Shown here: in pieces, positions 8,748 to 18,004 of the stretch | Numbering within the stretch: position 1 is the stretch's first letter | How the letters are laid out: each line of letters starts with the position of its first letter | Assembly: GCA_023458055.1 (NCBI GenBank) | Contig: JAEXAW010000084.1 | Span: 1-64,000 of the forward strand | DNA: 64,000 nucleotides | Direction: 5' to 3' | DNA from: Pseudomonadota bacterium | Lineage (GTDB): Bacteria > Pseudomonadota > Alphaproteobacteria > Sphingomonadales > Sphingomonadaceae | Position numbers and translations under genes: made by a program | The notes under the pieces: model-generated | Database searches by the model: none | Seen by the model: the letters and a program-made list of their open reading frames with translations, nothing else | Told to the model about the DNA's origin: nothing

Positions 8748-9893
8748 TTACTGCCTCAACATATCGCGCGAGACGATCATGCGCATGATCTGGTTGGTGC
8801 CTTCGAGGATCGAATGGACGCGCAAATCACGCCAGAAGCGCTCGATCGGATAGTCTTTCAGATAGCCATAACCGCCGAATAATTGCAGCGCATCGTTGAC
8901 GATCTTGGAGCCGTTATCCGTCGCAAGCCGCTTGGCCATCGCTGCGAATTTGGTTTTGTCGGGCGCGCCCGCGGTCACCTTCGCCGCCGCAAGATAGAGC
9001 AACGCGCGCGAGGCTTCCAAATCGGTGGCCATATCTGCGAGCATGAACTGGGTGTTCTGGAACTCGGCAATTTCCTTGCCGAATTGCTTGCGATCCTTGG
9101 TGTAGGTCACAGCTTCATCAAGGCAACGCTGCGCGCCTCCGAGCGAGCACGCCCCGATATTCAGCCGCCCGCCGTCGAGTCCCGCCATCGCAAAGCGGAA
9201 GCCTTCGCCTTCCTTGCCAACGCGGTTTTCCACCGGAACCTTGACATTATCGAACATCACCTGCGCGGTCGGCGAGGCGTTCCAGCCAAGCTTGCGCTCC
9301 TTCGCGCCGAATGAGACGCCCGGCATATCCTTGTCGATGACGAGGCACGAAATGCCCTTGGGGCCATCCTCGCCCGTGCGCACCATCGTCACATAAAGAT
9401 CATTGACGCCCGCGCCCGAGATGAACTGCTTGGTGCCGTTGACGATATAATGATCGCCCTCCAACTTGGCCGTGGTTTTGAGCGCCGCGGCGTCCGACCC
9501 CGAACCCGGTTCGGTGAGGCAATAGCTTGCCATCTTGTCCATGCTGACGAGATCGGGAAGGAATTTTGCCTTGACCTCCGCCGAGCCGAAGCTGTCGATC
9601 ATCCAGCTTGCCATATTGTGGATTGAGATGAAGGCGCTGGTGGCAGGACAACCATAAGCCATCGCCTCCATGATCAGCGCGGCTTCCAGCCGACCGAGGC
9701 CGATGCCGCCGCTCTCCTCGCTCACATAAATAGCGGCAAAGCCGAGTTCGGCGGCCTGCTTGATTACATCACGCGGGAAATGCCCCTTTTCGTCCCATTC
9801 GGCCGCAAAGGGCGTGATCGCATCAGCCGTAAACTTGCGCGCCATATCCTGAATCGCAAGCTGGTCTTCGGTGAGTTCAAATTGTGTGGTCAT
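8748..9893 (-). CDS. Acyl-CoA dehydrogenase, probably isobutyryl-CoA dehydrogenase
   Basis: This 381-residue protein has the standard acyl-CoA dehydrogenase order: N-terminal helical domain, middle barrel with SYCLTEPGSGSDAAAL and VNGTKQFISGAG (FAD and substrate contacts), and a C-terminal helical domain with QLFGGYGYLKDYPIERFWRD. LEGTNQI carries the catalytic base position. It oxidises an acyl-CoA to the 2-enoyl-CoA, passing electrons to ETF. Placement beside the methacrylyl-CoA hydratase and hydroxyisobutyryl-CoA hydrolase genes points to isobutyryl-CoA as substrate; the exact chain specificity is inference. Confidence 0.9.
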   Translation of the reverse strand: MTTQFELTEDQLAIQDMARKFTADAITPFAAEWDEKGHFPRDVIKQAAELGFAAIYVSEESGGIGLGRLEAALIMEAMAYGCPATSAFISIHNMASWMIDSFGSAEVKAKFLPDLVSMDKMASYCLTEPGSGSDAAALKTTAKLEGDHYIVNGTKQFISGAGVNDLYVTMVRTGEDGPKGISCLVIDKDMPGVSFGAKERKLGWNASPTAQVMFDNVKVPVENRVGKEGEGFRFAMAGLDGGRLNIGACSLGGAQRCLDEAVTYTKDRKQFGKEIAEFQNTQFMLADMATDLEASRALLYLAAAKVTAGAPDKTKFAAMAKRLATDNGSKIVNDALQLFGGYGYLKDYPIERFWRDLRVHSILEGTNQIMRMIVSRDMLRQ

Positions 9894-9956
9894 AGCGGAA
9901 TGCTAGCACCGCCATGACCACTATGCCATACGCAACATTGTTGCGTGGGTCGGATT

Positions 9957-11210
9957 TTAATCCGCTGATGGAGCAGGATTCGGCGTAACCGCTTCGGCGG
10001 GCTGGCTGGCGGCGGGTGCAGGCGCACTTTTATTCACCACCATATCTGCAACACCAGGAAAATCGGTGCGTGTCATCACTTGGCCCGCGCAGCTATAGGT
10101 CGCGCGATTTTCGATCGGGACTTCCACCATTTTGGCGGCAACGTCCGGCTGAAACTGGGCCATCGCCGCTTTGGCTTCCGCAAAATTGCGCGCATAGCCC
10201 ATGCCGGTATGTTTGCCGCCATTGCTGAGGTTTGCGCCCATGAACGGCACGGCATCGGCGAGATAAGCGAACTGCCCCGCCTCAACCTTGAAAATAGGCG
10301 CGCCAAAACAATTGGTCGTGTTAGGTGCCACCATACCGACCGCATCGGTTTGAAGCACATACCAGCCGGGCGTTAGCTTAAGCAGTTGCAACTCATAAGC
10401 TGCCTTCTTGTCCTTGCTGACAAATTCGCTGCCATAGGTGGTGAAATCTGCCTTTTTCTTCCAGTCGCGCGGTTGATAAAAAAGGTCACCATTATCCAAA
10501 TCATAACGCCGGATTTGCACGCGACCGGACCGACCAGCGCTGCCCGCATCGTTGCGGCGGAAGGCGAGCACCAGCCCGCCTTCATTATCCGCGAGGGTTA
10601 CCGGCGTCTTGGGATCAATTTTTTTGCCCAGGAACAACGCAGCCGGACCCGCTAATGGCCCTGTCATACTAAGTTTCTCATCACTAATGGGCGTGAAATT
10701 CGTCATCTCGGTGACTGCGCCATCAACCGTCGGTGCGCCCACCACCGTGTTGAAATAACTCTCCCGTTCCGCGTCGGGCATCGCCGCGATCTTCGCAGCC
10801 TGCGCCGCCGGCAATTCAACCAAGCGCCAGCCTTTGATGAGCAGACAGTTGCGGCGATTGGCGCGGCGCATCTGCCCTTCCGCAATAGCCGCAGCGATCG
10901 CCGCGCCGATTCCGCTGCCCACTGCTCCGGCCAGCGGAGAAATTGCGGGATTATACATTGCCGGATTATAAATCGGCACCGATCCTGCCGGGGTCTGAGA
11001 TCCCCGCGCAATCAGGCGACATGTCTGCCAATCGGCGTCATATTCCGCCCGAGTCGCTCCGGGCTTGTTATAGAAGCGGCTGTCCTTGAGATCGCGCGCA
11101 GCATCCTGCGCAATTTCTTCCGGACTATCCGCATTTGACGGCGGTTCCTTCGCTGCCACCGGTTGCGCGACGACAGCCGCCATGGTTGCCCACCAGATCA
11201 ATGTCTTCAT
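9957..11210 (-). CDS. Exported protein of unknown function
   Basis: A protein of about 417 residues. I chose the ATG at 11210 because it follows GGGGTAATC and starts a clear signal peptide (MKTLIWWATMAAVVAQPVAA). The mature part includes a glycine/alanine-rich stretch (GAVGSGIGAAIAAAIAEG, residues ~110-127), which may insert in or lie on a membrane. A later beta-rich domain holds GWYVLQTDAVGM and two cysteines (NCFGAPIF, YSCAGQV). The C-terminus is Pro/Ala-rich. I do not recognise a named family. It is the first of a block of exported proteins inside the valine-degradation run. Confidence 0.75.
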   Translation of the reverse strand: MKTLIWWATMAAVVAQPVAAKEPPSNADSPEEIAQDAARDLKDSRFYNKPGATRAEYDADWQTCRLIARGSQTPAGSVPIYNPAMYNPAISPLAGAVGSGIGAAIAAAIAEGQMRRANRRNCLLIKGWRLVELPAAQAAKIAAMPDAERESYFNTVVGAPTVDGAVTEMTNFTPISDEKLSMTGPLAGPAALFLGKKIDPKTPVTLADNEGGLVLAFRRNDAGSAGRSGRVQIRRYDLDNGDLFYQPRDWKKKADFTTYGSEFVSKDKKAAYELQLLKLTPGWYVLQTDAVGMVAPNTTNCFGAPIFKVEAGQFAYLADAVPFMGANLSNGGKHTGMGYARNFAEAKAAMAQFQPDVAAKMVEVPIENRATYSCAGQVMTRTDFPGVADMVVNKSAPAPAASQPAEAVTPNPAPSAD

Positions 11211-11322
11211 GATTACCCCCTGTCCCAAACCTCACTGCGGATCATCCGCAGATTAAGGAACAGGTCGACGATAAAATATAATCGCGGGGGGAATCAATGC
11301 GAGATTGAGGAGGCCATCCTGA

Positions 11323-11859
11323 TCAAACCGAACATTTTTTATAGATGACAGCCTCGACCGGGTCCGCATCCGCACGGGACAAGGTCTTGCCGCCATCCGA
11401 CAAGGTCAGGACAGAGTGGGTATCCCAGGTCTGGCCCTCGCCAGTCCAGCTCCAATCCACGTCGAGCGCATCGCCTGCCAGCTTGCCCGATTTAATCTTT
11501 GCGCGCGATTCGTAGAATGTCGCCTCGCTGGCCTTGATGGTCATCAGGCCCTTATTGTCAGCGCGCTTGGGGTCGCAATCAGCAGCGTTGATTCCCCAGC
11601 GTCCTTGGAATTTAGCCGGGAAGCTGGTCAGCGTCCCTTCGCTTTTTTCCGATGTGGTTTCGTCCGCCTTGGTGGCCGCCTCCGGCGGCGGTGCGGCATC
11701 GGGTGCCGGAGTGGGCGTTTCATCGGCGACAGTGGTGACGTCCGTCGGCACAGTGTCCGCCGTCGTTGCAGCGGAACCAGAACTGTCCGGAGCAGGGCTG
11801 CACGCGGTGAGCAAGGCAAGCGCTGAAATCGTCGCGGCGGCGGGTAGAATTCGGATCAT
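11323..11859 (-). CDS. Putative lipoprotein with lipocalin-like C-terminal domain
   Basis: A protein of 178 residues. The ATG at 11859 follows AAGGAGAGACAGG and begins a lipoprotein signal with lipobox LLTAC (Cys20). A Pro/Thr/Ala/Glu-rich linker spans ~22-75. The folded part starts at FPAKFQGRWG, has an aspartate-cysteine pair soon after and ends DGGKTLSRAD...KKCSV. The FxGxW start, the DGKTL element and the paired cysteines recur in the neighbour at 12384-12794, suggesting a shared fold and a disulphide. Function unknown; it is probably anchored in the outer membrane. Confidence 0.72.
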   Translation of the reverse strand: MIRILPAAATISALALLTACSPAPDSSGSAATTADTVPTDVTTVADETPTPAPDAAPPPEAATKADETTSEKSEGTLTSFPAKFQGRWGINAADCDPKRADNKGLMTIKASEATFYESRAKIKSGKLAGDALDVDWSWTGEGQTWDTHSVLTLSDGGKTLSRADADPVEAVIYKKCSV

Positions 11860-11954
11860 CCTGTCTCTCCTTGAAGGCATGATGAACTTTACGCCCCGTC
11901 TCGTGACGATGTTCCGCCTGCGACGATCAAGCGCCTCGCCGAACCGATGAGCGG

Positions 11955-12377
11955 TTAGCGACCGGGGATGAGAGTGGCGTCCTCAACCTCTTCGACCCGC
12001 TCCACTGCTTCTTCGTCTTCATCCAATATTTCGCGGCTCATGTCGAAACTGCCGCTGGCACCGGCGAGCAGCCAATGCCCCGCGATCCGCCGCCCGTCGT
12101 CGCTGACTTGCCCGAAATAATCGACCCGATGTGCGGCATCGGACGCGCCGTCATAGGTTTTGGCAAAAAACACGTCCGCGCCCTCGCGCGTGCCGGAGAG
12201 AAAGGCGTTCAATTCTTTCGAGCTATGGCCGATCTGGTTAGGCTCGCTGATGGTGCCGCTGAGCGTGCCGCCGCTTTCCTCAATGGTCGCAAGAAACTGC
12301 ACCGGTTCCGCGACGCTGCCTTCATAGGCATAGCGGCCCACCCAAAAGCCGGACAGATTTTCACGCGGGCGGCGCAT
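11955..12377 (-). CDS. Small conserved protein, lipocalin/beta-barrel-like, function unknown
   Basis: The 140-residue protein has no signal peptide. It opens with NLSGFWVGRYAYEG and continues with alternating strands (VQFLATIEESGGTLSGTISEP, then HRVDYFGQVSDDGRRIAGHW), a pattern seen in small beta-barrel ligand-binding proteins. The C-terminus is acidic (DEDEEAVERVEEVED). It is 6 bp from the following exported protein gene and so probably in the same transcript. No reliable family name. Confidence 0.68.
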   Translation of the reverse strand: MRRPRENLSGFWVGRYAYEGSVAEPVQFLATIEESGGTLSGTISEPNQIGHSSKELNAFLSGTREGADVFFAKTYDGASDAAHRVDYFGQVSDDGRRIAGHWLLAGASGSFDMSREILDEDEEAVERVEEVEDATLIPGR

Positions 12378-12383
12378 TTGCCT

Positions 12384-12794
12384 TTAGCGGGCGCAGCGCC
12401 ACAAAGTTTGCCGCCTGCCGTCGGGGCGGTCCTCCATCACCAACGTCTTGCCATCTTTGGTCACGCGCCAGATCTGCAGCGATTCCCACTCGCCGCCGCC
12501 CCCGGAGTTGCTAAGTTCAACGAGGATTTCACGCGGCTCTCCGACACTAACAGATTTGGTCGTCGCCGCGCCCTCAGCCTGCGCGATGCCACCGCTGTGG
12601 ATCGTCAGCCGGGTCAGCGATTGCGGTCGGCACTTACCGCGCTCGGTCGTCCACACGCCGTGAAAGGCTTTAGGCACCGCCTTGCTTTTCTGTTCGACAA
12701 AATAGGCGCGGTCCGTGCCAGTCGTCTGAAATCCGAAGGCTGGCCCGGTGAAAGCGAATAACAGGCTGGCGGCTCCAAATTTAATAGCCTTCAC
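12384..12794 (-). CDS. Small exported protein of unknown function
   Basis: A protein of 136 residues starting at GTG 12794 behind AGGAGAAGAATGC. That gives a clean signal peptide, FGAASLLFAFTGPAFGF. An upstream in-frame ATG at 12860 lacks these features. The mature part has VPKAFHGVWTTERGKC near its start and DGKTLVMED...LWRCAR at its end, echoing the domain of the lipoprotein at 11323-11859. It likely holds one disulphide in the periplasm. Function unknown. Confidence 0.7.
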   Translation of the reverse strand: MKAIKFGAASLLFAFTGPAFGFQTTGTDRAYFVEQKSKAVPKAFHGVWTTERGKCRPQSLTRLTIHSGGIAQAEGAATTKSVSVGEPREILVELSNSGGGGEWESLQIWRVTKDGKTLVMEDRPDGRRQTLWRCAR

Positions 12795-12872
12795 GCATTC
12801 TTCTCCTGCGGTTGGATATGAAACTGGCCAAAGAATGCCGCTGCTTTGCTCCAACCGCAACGGAAAAATCGT

Positions 12873-13808
12873 CTACGGTTTTTCGTGGAGCACCCGTTCG
12901 CGATAGAGGCGGCCTGCCAACTCCATGTCATTACGCTCATACCAGCGCGGTGCGGGCAGGCCTTTTTCCCAAGCCAGAAACTCGGTGAGCGTACCTTGTG
13001 CGCTCGGCACGTCCGGGGCAGCATTGGCGAGCAGCGGTTCGGCATAGGCTTCATCGGCGGTGATAATCGTCCACCCATCGGCCCGCAGCGCCGCTACCAG
13101 ATCGGCGATGAAAAATGCTGCCATATCGGTTTCGTGAAGCAGCATCACATGCGCGGGCGATTTACCCAGCGTTTTGATGGCCAGCTTGTCGTAGAAATTC
13201 GCGGCCTGGACGTGGCTTTCGACATAAAGATCACGGAGCGCCGCCCGGTCGATGGGCTTCCGGGCTTTCACCGCCGCCGCAGTCATCGCTTCGAGATTCC
13301 AGTCGGAAGATTCGGCGGTCACATAACCATTGCGATAACCGCGCTTGGCCAACCCGGCGCGGATAGCATCGCGTTTCACCTTATCGGTGCGCCCCTCGTT
13401 CAAATAGGGATAGCGAAACCAGCGCCGGAAGCCGGGCCGATCCTTGAGCCAACGGTCCGCACGATCGATGTCATCAAGATAGGCGGCGGCGGTTAGATCA
13501 GTCAGTTGTGGGTGGACAAAGCTGTGGTTGGCAATCACGTTCCCCGCGCGAACATAAGCGTTGATCCGCGCCTCCCCGCCTTTGCCATCCTTTTCGAGAA
13601 GGTTGCCGGGCGTCACAAAAAACACCGACTGTTTGACTTTGGCGCGCTTAAGGCCTGCGATCAGCAGCCGGGTACGCTGATCAGGCGTCAGCCACGGACC
13701 AGCGCCGCGCGGAACATCGTCGAACGACAGCGCGATGCGTTTTTGCTGGGCCACTGCGGGGCTGGTCATTAGCAGGGCTAGAGAGCTGATTAACAGCAAC
13801 CATATCAA
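12873..13808 (-). CDS. Polysaccharide deacetylase family protein (exported)
   Basis: The NodB-type domain starts with RIALSFDDVPRG (first metal/catalytic Asp pair), followed by NVIANHSFVHPQL (metal-binding His pair) and RWFRYPYLNEG. Such enzymes remove N- or O-acetyl groups from glycans. A signal segment, LIWLLLISSLALLMTSPAVAQ, precedes it. The start is uncertain: TTG 13808 places the signal peptide at the N-terminus, while the frame stays open up to GTG 13907. That extra part contains a palindromic repeat whose translation (VPAQAGI) looks like REP sequence, so I prefer the shorter form although its ribosome site is poor. It lies just downstream of mmsA. Confidence 0.8.
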   Translation of the reverse strand: MIWLLLISSLALLMTSPAVAQQKRIALSFDDVPRGAGPWLTPDQRTRLLIAGLKRAKVKQSVFFVTPGNLLEKDGKGGEARINAYVRAGNVIANHSFVHPQLTDLTAAAYLDDIDRADRWLKDRPGFRRWFRYPYLNEGRTDKVKRDAIRAGLAKRGYRNGYVTAESSDWNLEAMTAAAVKARKPIDRAALRDLYVESHVQAANFYDKLAIKTLGKSPAHVMLLHETDMAAFFIADLVAALRADGWTIITADEAYAEPLLANAAPDVPSAQGTLTEFLAWEKGLPAPRWYERNDMELAGRLYRERVLHEKP

Positions 13809-13870
13809 GTGCCGCCACGCAGGCAGGAGGCCCGGATTCGAATGACGCCGCGACCAACCGTTCTTAATCC

Positions 13871-13894
13871 CTGCCTGCGCAGGGACACAGGCAG
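13871..13894. repeat. Short palindromic repeat (CTGCCTGCGCAGGGACACAGGCAG)
   Basis: An imperfect palindrome between mmsA and the deacetylase gene. It overlaps the possible 5' extension of the deacetylase frame and resembles half of a REP element. Confidence 0.5.
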
Positions 13895-13912
13895 AAAACG
13901 CCCGCACCCCTC

Positions 13913-15409
13913 TTATCCCATCGTCGGGATAACAAACGCATTGCCGCCATCGGGCGAGCCATCGGGCCAGCGTTGCGTCACCGTCTTGACCTTTGTCCAG
14001 AATTTGACGCCTTCCATGCCGTGCTGGTTGGTGTCACCGAACGCGGAGCGCTTCCAGCCGCCGAAGGTGTGATAGGCGACCGGCACCGGGATCGGCACGT
14101 TGATGCCGACCATGCCGACATTGACGCGCGCGGCAAATTCGCGCGCGGCGTGGCCGTTTCTGGTGAAGATCGCAACGCCATTGCCATATTGATGCTGCGA
14201 GGGAAGCGCGACGGCGTCTTCAAAATCCTTGGCGCGCACCATCTGGAGCACAGGGCCGAAAATTTCTTCGCGATAGCTTTCCATCTGCGGCGTCACATGG
14301 TCGAACAGGGTCGGGCCGATGAAATAGCCTTCCTCATAGCCTTGGAGCTTGAAGCCACGGCCATCGACCACCAGTTCCGCGCCTTCATCCGCGCATTTCT
14401 GGATCCAGCCTTCGACCTTGGCCTTGTGCTGCGCGGTCACGACCGGGCCATAATGGGCCTCGGGGTCGGTCGAAATGCCGACCTTGAGTGCTTCAATCGC
14501 GGGAATGAGCTTGGCACGCAGCGCATCCGCCGTCTTGTCGCCAACCGGCACCACCACGGGGAGCGCCATGCAGCGCTCACCCGCCGAGCCGAACGCTGCG
14601 CCGGAAAGGTCATGCACCACTTGGTCAAGGTCAGCGTCGGGCATAACGATGCCGTGGTTCTTCGCGCCGCCCATTGCCTGGACGCGCTTGCCCGCCGCGA
14701 CGCCGCGATTATAGACATAATGCGCGATATCGGACGAACCGACAAAGCTCACCGCGCCGATATCCGGATGGTCGAGGATCGCATCGACCATTTCCTTATC
14801 GCCATGGACGACTTGGAGGATGCCTTCGGGGCCTCCTGCCTCGCGGAACAGTTCGGCGAGACGCACCGGCACCGACGGGTCGCGCTCCGAAGGCTTAAGG
14901 ATAAACGCATTGCCGACCGCAATCGCGACGCCGAACATCCACATCGGGATCATCGCGGGGAAGTTGAACGGGGTGATACCAGCACCAATGCCGATCGGCT
15001 GGCGCATCGAATAGACGTCGATGCCCGGCCCCGCGCCCTGGGTATATTCGCCCTTCAGCGCATGCGGGATGCCGCAGGCGAATTCGATCACGTCGAGCCC
15101 GCGCATCACATCACCCTTGGCATCGGCAATCACCTTGCCATGTTCGGACGACAAAAGTTCAGCGAGTTCGTCAATATTGGCTTCAACCAACCGCTTGAAT
15201 TCAAACATCACCCGGGCGCGCTTTTGCGGGTTGGTCGCAGCCCAATCGGGTTGTGCTTTCTTTGCTGCCTGAACGGCGGCTTCGAGCACCGCCTGATCGC
15301 CAAGCGCAACTTTGCCCTGCACCGCGCCGCGATTGGGATCGAATATGTCGCTTTCGCGCCCGCGCGCAAAGGACGCGCCGCCTGCTAGAAAATGGTCAAT
15401 CTGGCGCAT
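13913..15409 (-). CDS. mmsA: CoA-acylating methylmalonate-semialdehyde dehydrogenase
   Basis: A 498-residue aldehyde dehydrogenase. ITPFNFPAMIPMWMF (cofactor pocket, residues ~145-159) and SFVGSSDIAHYVY fit the family, and GSAGERCMALPV carries the catalytic cysteine (Cys280). MMSDH converts methylmalonate semialdehyde plus CoA and NAD to propionyl-CoA, the end of valine degradation. I chose ATG 15409, behind GGAGAG, because family proteins begin near MRQIDHF and are about 500 residues long. The frame runs further upstream without a good start. It heads the minus-strand set that ends with mmsB, but exported-protein genes separate it from the rest. Confidence 0.94.
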   Translation of the reverse strand: MRQIDHFLAGGASFARGRESDIFDPNRGAVQGKVALGDQAVLEAAVQAAKKAQPDWAATNPQKRARVMFEFKRLVEANIDELAELLSSEHGKVIADAKGDVMRGLDVIEFACGIPHALKGEYTQGAGPGIDVYSMRQPIGIGAGITPFNFPAMIPMWMFGVAIAVGNAFILKPSERDPSVPVRLAELFREAGGPEGILQVVHGDKEMVDAILDHPDIGAVSFVGSSDIAHYVYNRGVAAGKRVQAMGGAKNHGIVMPDADLDQVVHDLSGAAFGSAGERCMALPVVVPVGDKTADALRAKLIPAIEALKVGISTDPEAHYGPVVTAQHKAKVEGWIQKCADEGAELVVDGRGFKLQGYEEGYFIGPTLFDHVTPQMESYREEIFGPVLQMVRAKDFEDAVALPSQHQYGNGVAIFTRNGHAAREFAARVNVGMVGINVPIPVPVAYHTFGGWKRSAFGDTNQHGMEGVKFWTKVKTVTQRWPDGSPDGGNAFVIPTMG

Positions 15410-15491
15410 CACGACTCTCCTCACGTTTTGTGAACGATTATTGTGCATCACTGTAACAAAATTACGGCGAGACTCAAGGGTTGCTCGCTTC

Positions 15492-17918
15492 TTACACCCC
15501 CATTGCCTCCTTGGCCAAATCCTCGGCCATGGCGAGCAGTTCGTCCTCGGTCGCCTCGCGCGCGACATTTTCATGGCCCACAATCACCATCAACGGAATG
15601 GCGAGCGGCGACACGCGGTTGAGGCGCTTGTGCATCATCGTTGCCTGCGCGCGGTCGAGGAGGTCACCGAGGCGGGCAACATCGGTCATGCGCGTGCGCG
15701 CATCCGCCCAGGCGGCCTGCAGCAGCAGATGGTCAGGCTCATATTTTCTGAGCACATCATAAATGAGATCGGTCGAAAAAGTGACCTGCCGCCCCGATTT
15801 CTTCTGCCCCGGATGCTGGCGCTCGACGAGGCCGCCGATGATCGCAACCTCACGGAAGGCGCGTTTCAGCATGTGAGACCCTTCCACCCAATCGACAAAT
15901 TCATCGGCTAAAATGTCGGGGGATAGCAAAGCAGCCGGATCCTCCACCGGCTCCAGTCCATAAACGAGGAAGGCATAATCATTGGCGACAAAGCCCAGCG
16001 GTTTGAGCCCCGCATCCTCCATCCGCCGCGTCACCAGCATGCCGAGCGACTGATGCGCGTTCCAGCCTTCAAAGCTGTACACCGCCATATAATGCTTGCC
16101 TTCATGCGGGAAGGTTTCGACCAGCAATTCGCCCGGCGCGGGGATCGACGAGACGCGCTCCTGCACCTCCAGCCATTCGCGCACATCATCGGGAAAGCGC
16201 GCCCACCGGCTGCGGTCGTGCATCATCGTGCGGACGCGGTTGGCGAGATTGGTGCTGAGCGCGAGCCTCAGTCCGGTATAGCTCACAATCCGCGCGGATT
16301 TGGTCGATGCGCGAACGATAAGGTCAAGGTCCTTCATCCGCTCGACCTCGACCGCAATCCCCGCAAAATAAAAACTGTCGCCCGGCATCAGGGTTGATGC
16401 GAAATATTCCTCGATCTGCCCCAGATGGCGGCCATTCTTGAAACGGATATTGATCATCGGCGCATCGACGATGATCCCGGCATTCATCCGGTGCTGGCGG
16501 ATAAACTGCGGGTGGGAGACGCGCCACAAACCCGACCCATCGCGCACGATCCGCGCATATTTATCATAGGCCCGGAGCGCATAACCACCATTCGCAACAA
16601 ATTGCAGCACACGGCCAAATTGCTCCGCCGTCAGCGCCGAATAAGGTGTTGCCGATTGCACCTCGGCGAGCAAGCGCGCCTCGTCAAACGGCGCGGCACA
16701 GGCGCAAGCCATGATATGTTGCGCCAGCACATCAACGGCACCGGGGCGGAAATTATCGCGATCCAACTCGCCCGCCTCGACCGCATCGAGTGCAGCGCGC
16801 GCTTCGAGATATTCGAAGCGGTTGCCCGGAACTACAATCGCTTGTGATGGCTCCTCCAGCCGGTGATTGGCGCGACCGATGCGCTGTGTCAGGCGCGAGC
16901 TGCCCTTGGGCGCCCCCATTTGCACCACGCAATCGACATTGCCCCAATCGACCCCCAAATCGAGGCTCGCGGTCGCCACCAGCGCCCGCAGCTTGCCGGC
17001 CGCCATCGCTTCTTCAACGCGGCGACGCGCTTCGACCGAGAGCGAACCATGGTGGATGCCGATGGGCAGCTGCGCATCATTCACCTTCCACAAATCCTGA
17101 AAGATCAGCTCGGCAAGACTACGCGTATTGCAGAAGATGAGCGTCGTCTGGTTGCGCGCGATGAGGTCCATCACGGCGGTAGCGGCATAGCGCCCGCTAT
17201 GCCCCGCCCAAGGGACGCGACCTTCGGGGATCAGGATCGACATATCGGGGTCCGCGCCCGGTTCCCCCTCAATCAATCGCACACTGTCGATATCGCCCCA
17301 AGGCGCGAGCCAGGCACGATAGGCGTCCGGATCAGCAATCGTCGCGGTCAGACCGACGCGGCGCATCGCGGGCGCAATCGCCTGCAAGCGCGCGAGGGCG
17401 AGCGATAGCAGATCGCCACGCTTCTGCGTTGCGAAGGCATGGATTTCATCGATGATAACGGTCTTGAGGTTCGCAAACAGGTGAAGGCTGTCCTCATGGC
17501 TCAAGAGCAGCGACAAGGATTCGGGTGTGGTCAGCAAGATTTGCGGCGGCTTGCTGCGCTGGCGTGCCTTGCGTTCGGAGGGGGTGTCACCGGTGCGGGT
17601 TTCGACGCGGATATCGAGCCCCATCTCCTCAATCGGCGCGAGAAGGTTGCGCCGCACATCGACGGCGAGCGCCTTCAACGGCGAGATGTAGAGCGTATGG
17701 ATGCCGCCTTTATGCGTCTCCCCGTCTGCGGGCCGATTGATGAGGTCCGCCAGCACCGGCAGGAACCCGGCGAGCGTCTTGCCCGCGCCGGTCGCGGCGA
17801 CCAGCAGCGCATGGTCACCCGCCCGCGCCGCATCCAGCATCTCGGCCTGATGTCGACGCAGCTGCCAGCCTTTGGAGGCAAGCCAATCGGCAATGACGGG
17901 AGGAAGCGGACGGGTCAC
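15492..17918 (-). CDS. Lhr-like DEXH-box DNA helicase (ligase-associated type)
   Basis: An 808-residue superfamily 2 helicase starting at GTG 17918. Motifs in order: AATGAGKTLAGFLPVL (Walker A), VIIDEIHAF (DEIH, motif II), LTATIAD (III), LIFCNTRSLAE (IV) and LTQRIGRANHR (VI). The Lhr-type winged-helix and C-terminal domains follow. The length matches the bacterial form usually encoded with an ATP-dependent DNA ligase, an exonuclease and a phosphoesterase in a DNA-repair cluster. Those partners are not adjacent here. It probably unwinds or remodels DNA at repair intermediates, which is family inference. Confidence 0.88.
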   Translation of the reverse strand: MTRPLPPVIADWLASKGWQLRRHQAEMLDAARAGDHALLVAATGAGKTLAGFLPVLADLINRPADGETHKGGIHTLYISPLKALAVDVRRNLLAPIEEMGLDIRVETRTGDTPSERKARQRSKPPQILLTTPESLSLLLSHEDSLHLFANLKTVIIDEIHAFATQKRGDLLSLALARLQAIAPAMRRVGLTATIADPDAYRAWLAPWGDIDSVRLIEGEPGADPDMSILIPEGRVPWAGHSGRYAATAVMDLIARNQTTLIFCNTRSLAELIFQDLWKVNDAQLPIGIHHGSLSVEARRRVEEAMAAGKLRALVATASLDLGVDWGNVDCVVQMGAPKGSSRLTQRIGRANHRLEEPSQAIVVPGNRFEYLEARAALDAVEAGELDRDNFRPGAVDVLAQHIMACACAAPFDEARLLAEVQSATPYSALTAEQFGRVLQFVANGGYALRAYDKYARIVRDGSGLWRVSHPQFIRQHRMNAGIIVDAPMINIRFKNGRHLGQIEEYFASTLMPGDSFYFAGIAVEVERMKDLDLIVRASTKSARIVSYTGLRLALSTNLANRVRTMMHDRSRWARFPDDVREWLEVQERVSSIPAPGELLVETFPHEGKHYMAVYSFEGWNAHQSLGMLVTRRMEDAGLKPLGFVANDYAFLVYGLEPVEDPAALLSPDILADEFVDWVEGSHMLKRAFREVAIIGGLVERQHPGQKKSGRQVTFSTDLIYDVLRKYEPDHLLLQAAWADARTRMTDVARLGDLLDRAQATMMHKRLNRVSPLAIPLMVIVGHENVAREATEDELLAMAEDLAKEAMGV

Positions 17919-17952
17919 GCCTCAATCTAGGGAGCGCACGCCCAAAACAAAA

Positions 17953-17976
17953 GGGGAAGCGGCGCCCCGCTCCCCC
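17953..17976 (-). terminator. Rho-independent terminator after the peroxiredoxin gene
   Basis: On the minus strand, a GC-rich stem (GGGGAGCGG...CCGCTTCCCC type) is followed by TTTTGTTTT just downstream of the peroxiredoxin stop at 18005. It should end the prx transcript before the helicase gene. Confidence 0.55.
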
Positions 17977-18004
17977 TTCCTCAATTATCCTCAAATGCGG
18001 CAGA

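Noticed and set aside
12861..13907. Longer form of the deacetylase starting at GTG 13907
   Set aside because: The extra residues translate palindromic repeat DNA and push the signal peptide away from the N-terminus. Not fully excluded, because the shorter TTG start lacks a good ribosome site.
13973..15388. 471-codon plus-strand frame opposite mmsA
   Set aside because: mmsA is certain; the other frame shows no family motifs and is rich in Arg/His as expected for a shadow.
15409..15583. N-terminal extension of mmsA (58 codons)
   Set aside because: No ribosome site, Arg/Pro-rich composition unlike the family, and it overlaps the helicase-side intergenic region; ATG 15409 with GGAGAG is better.
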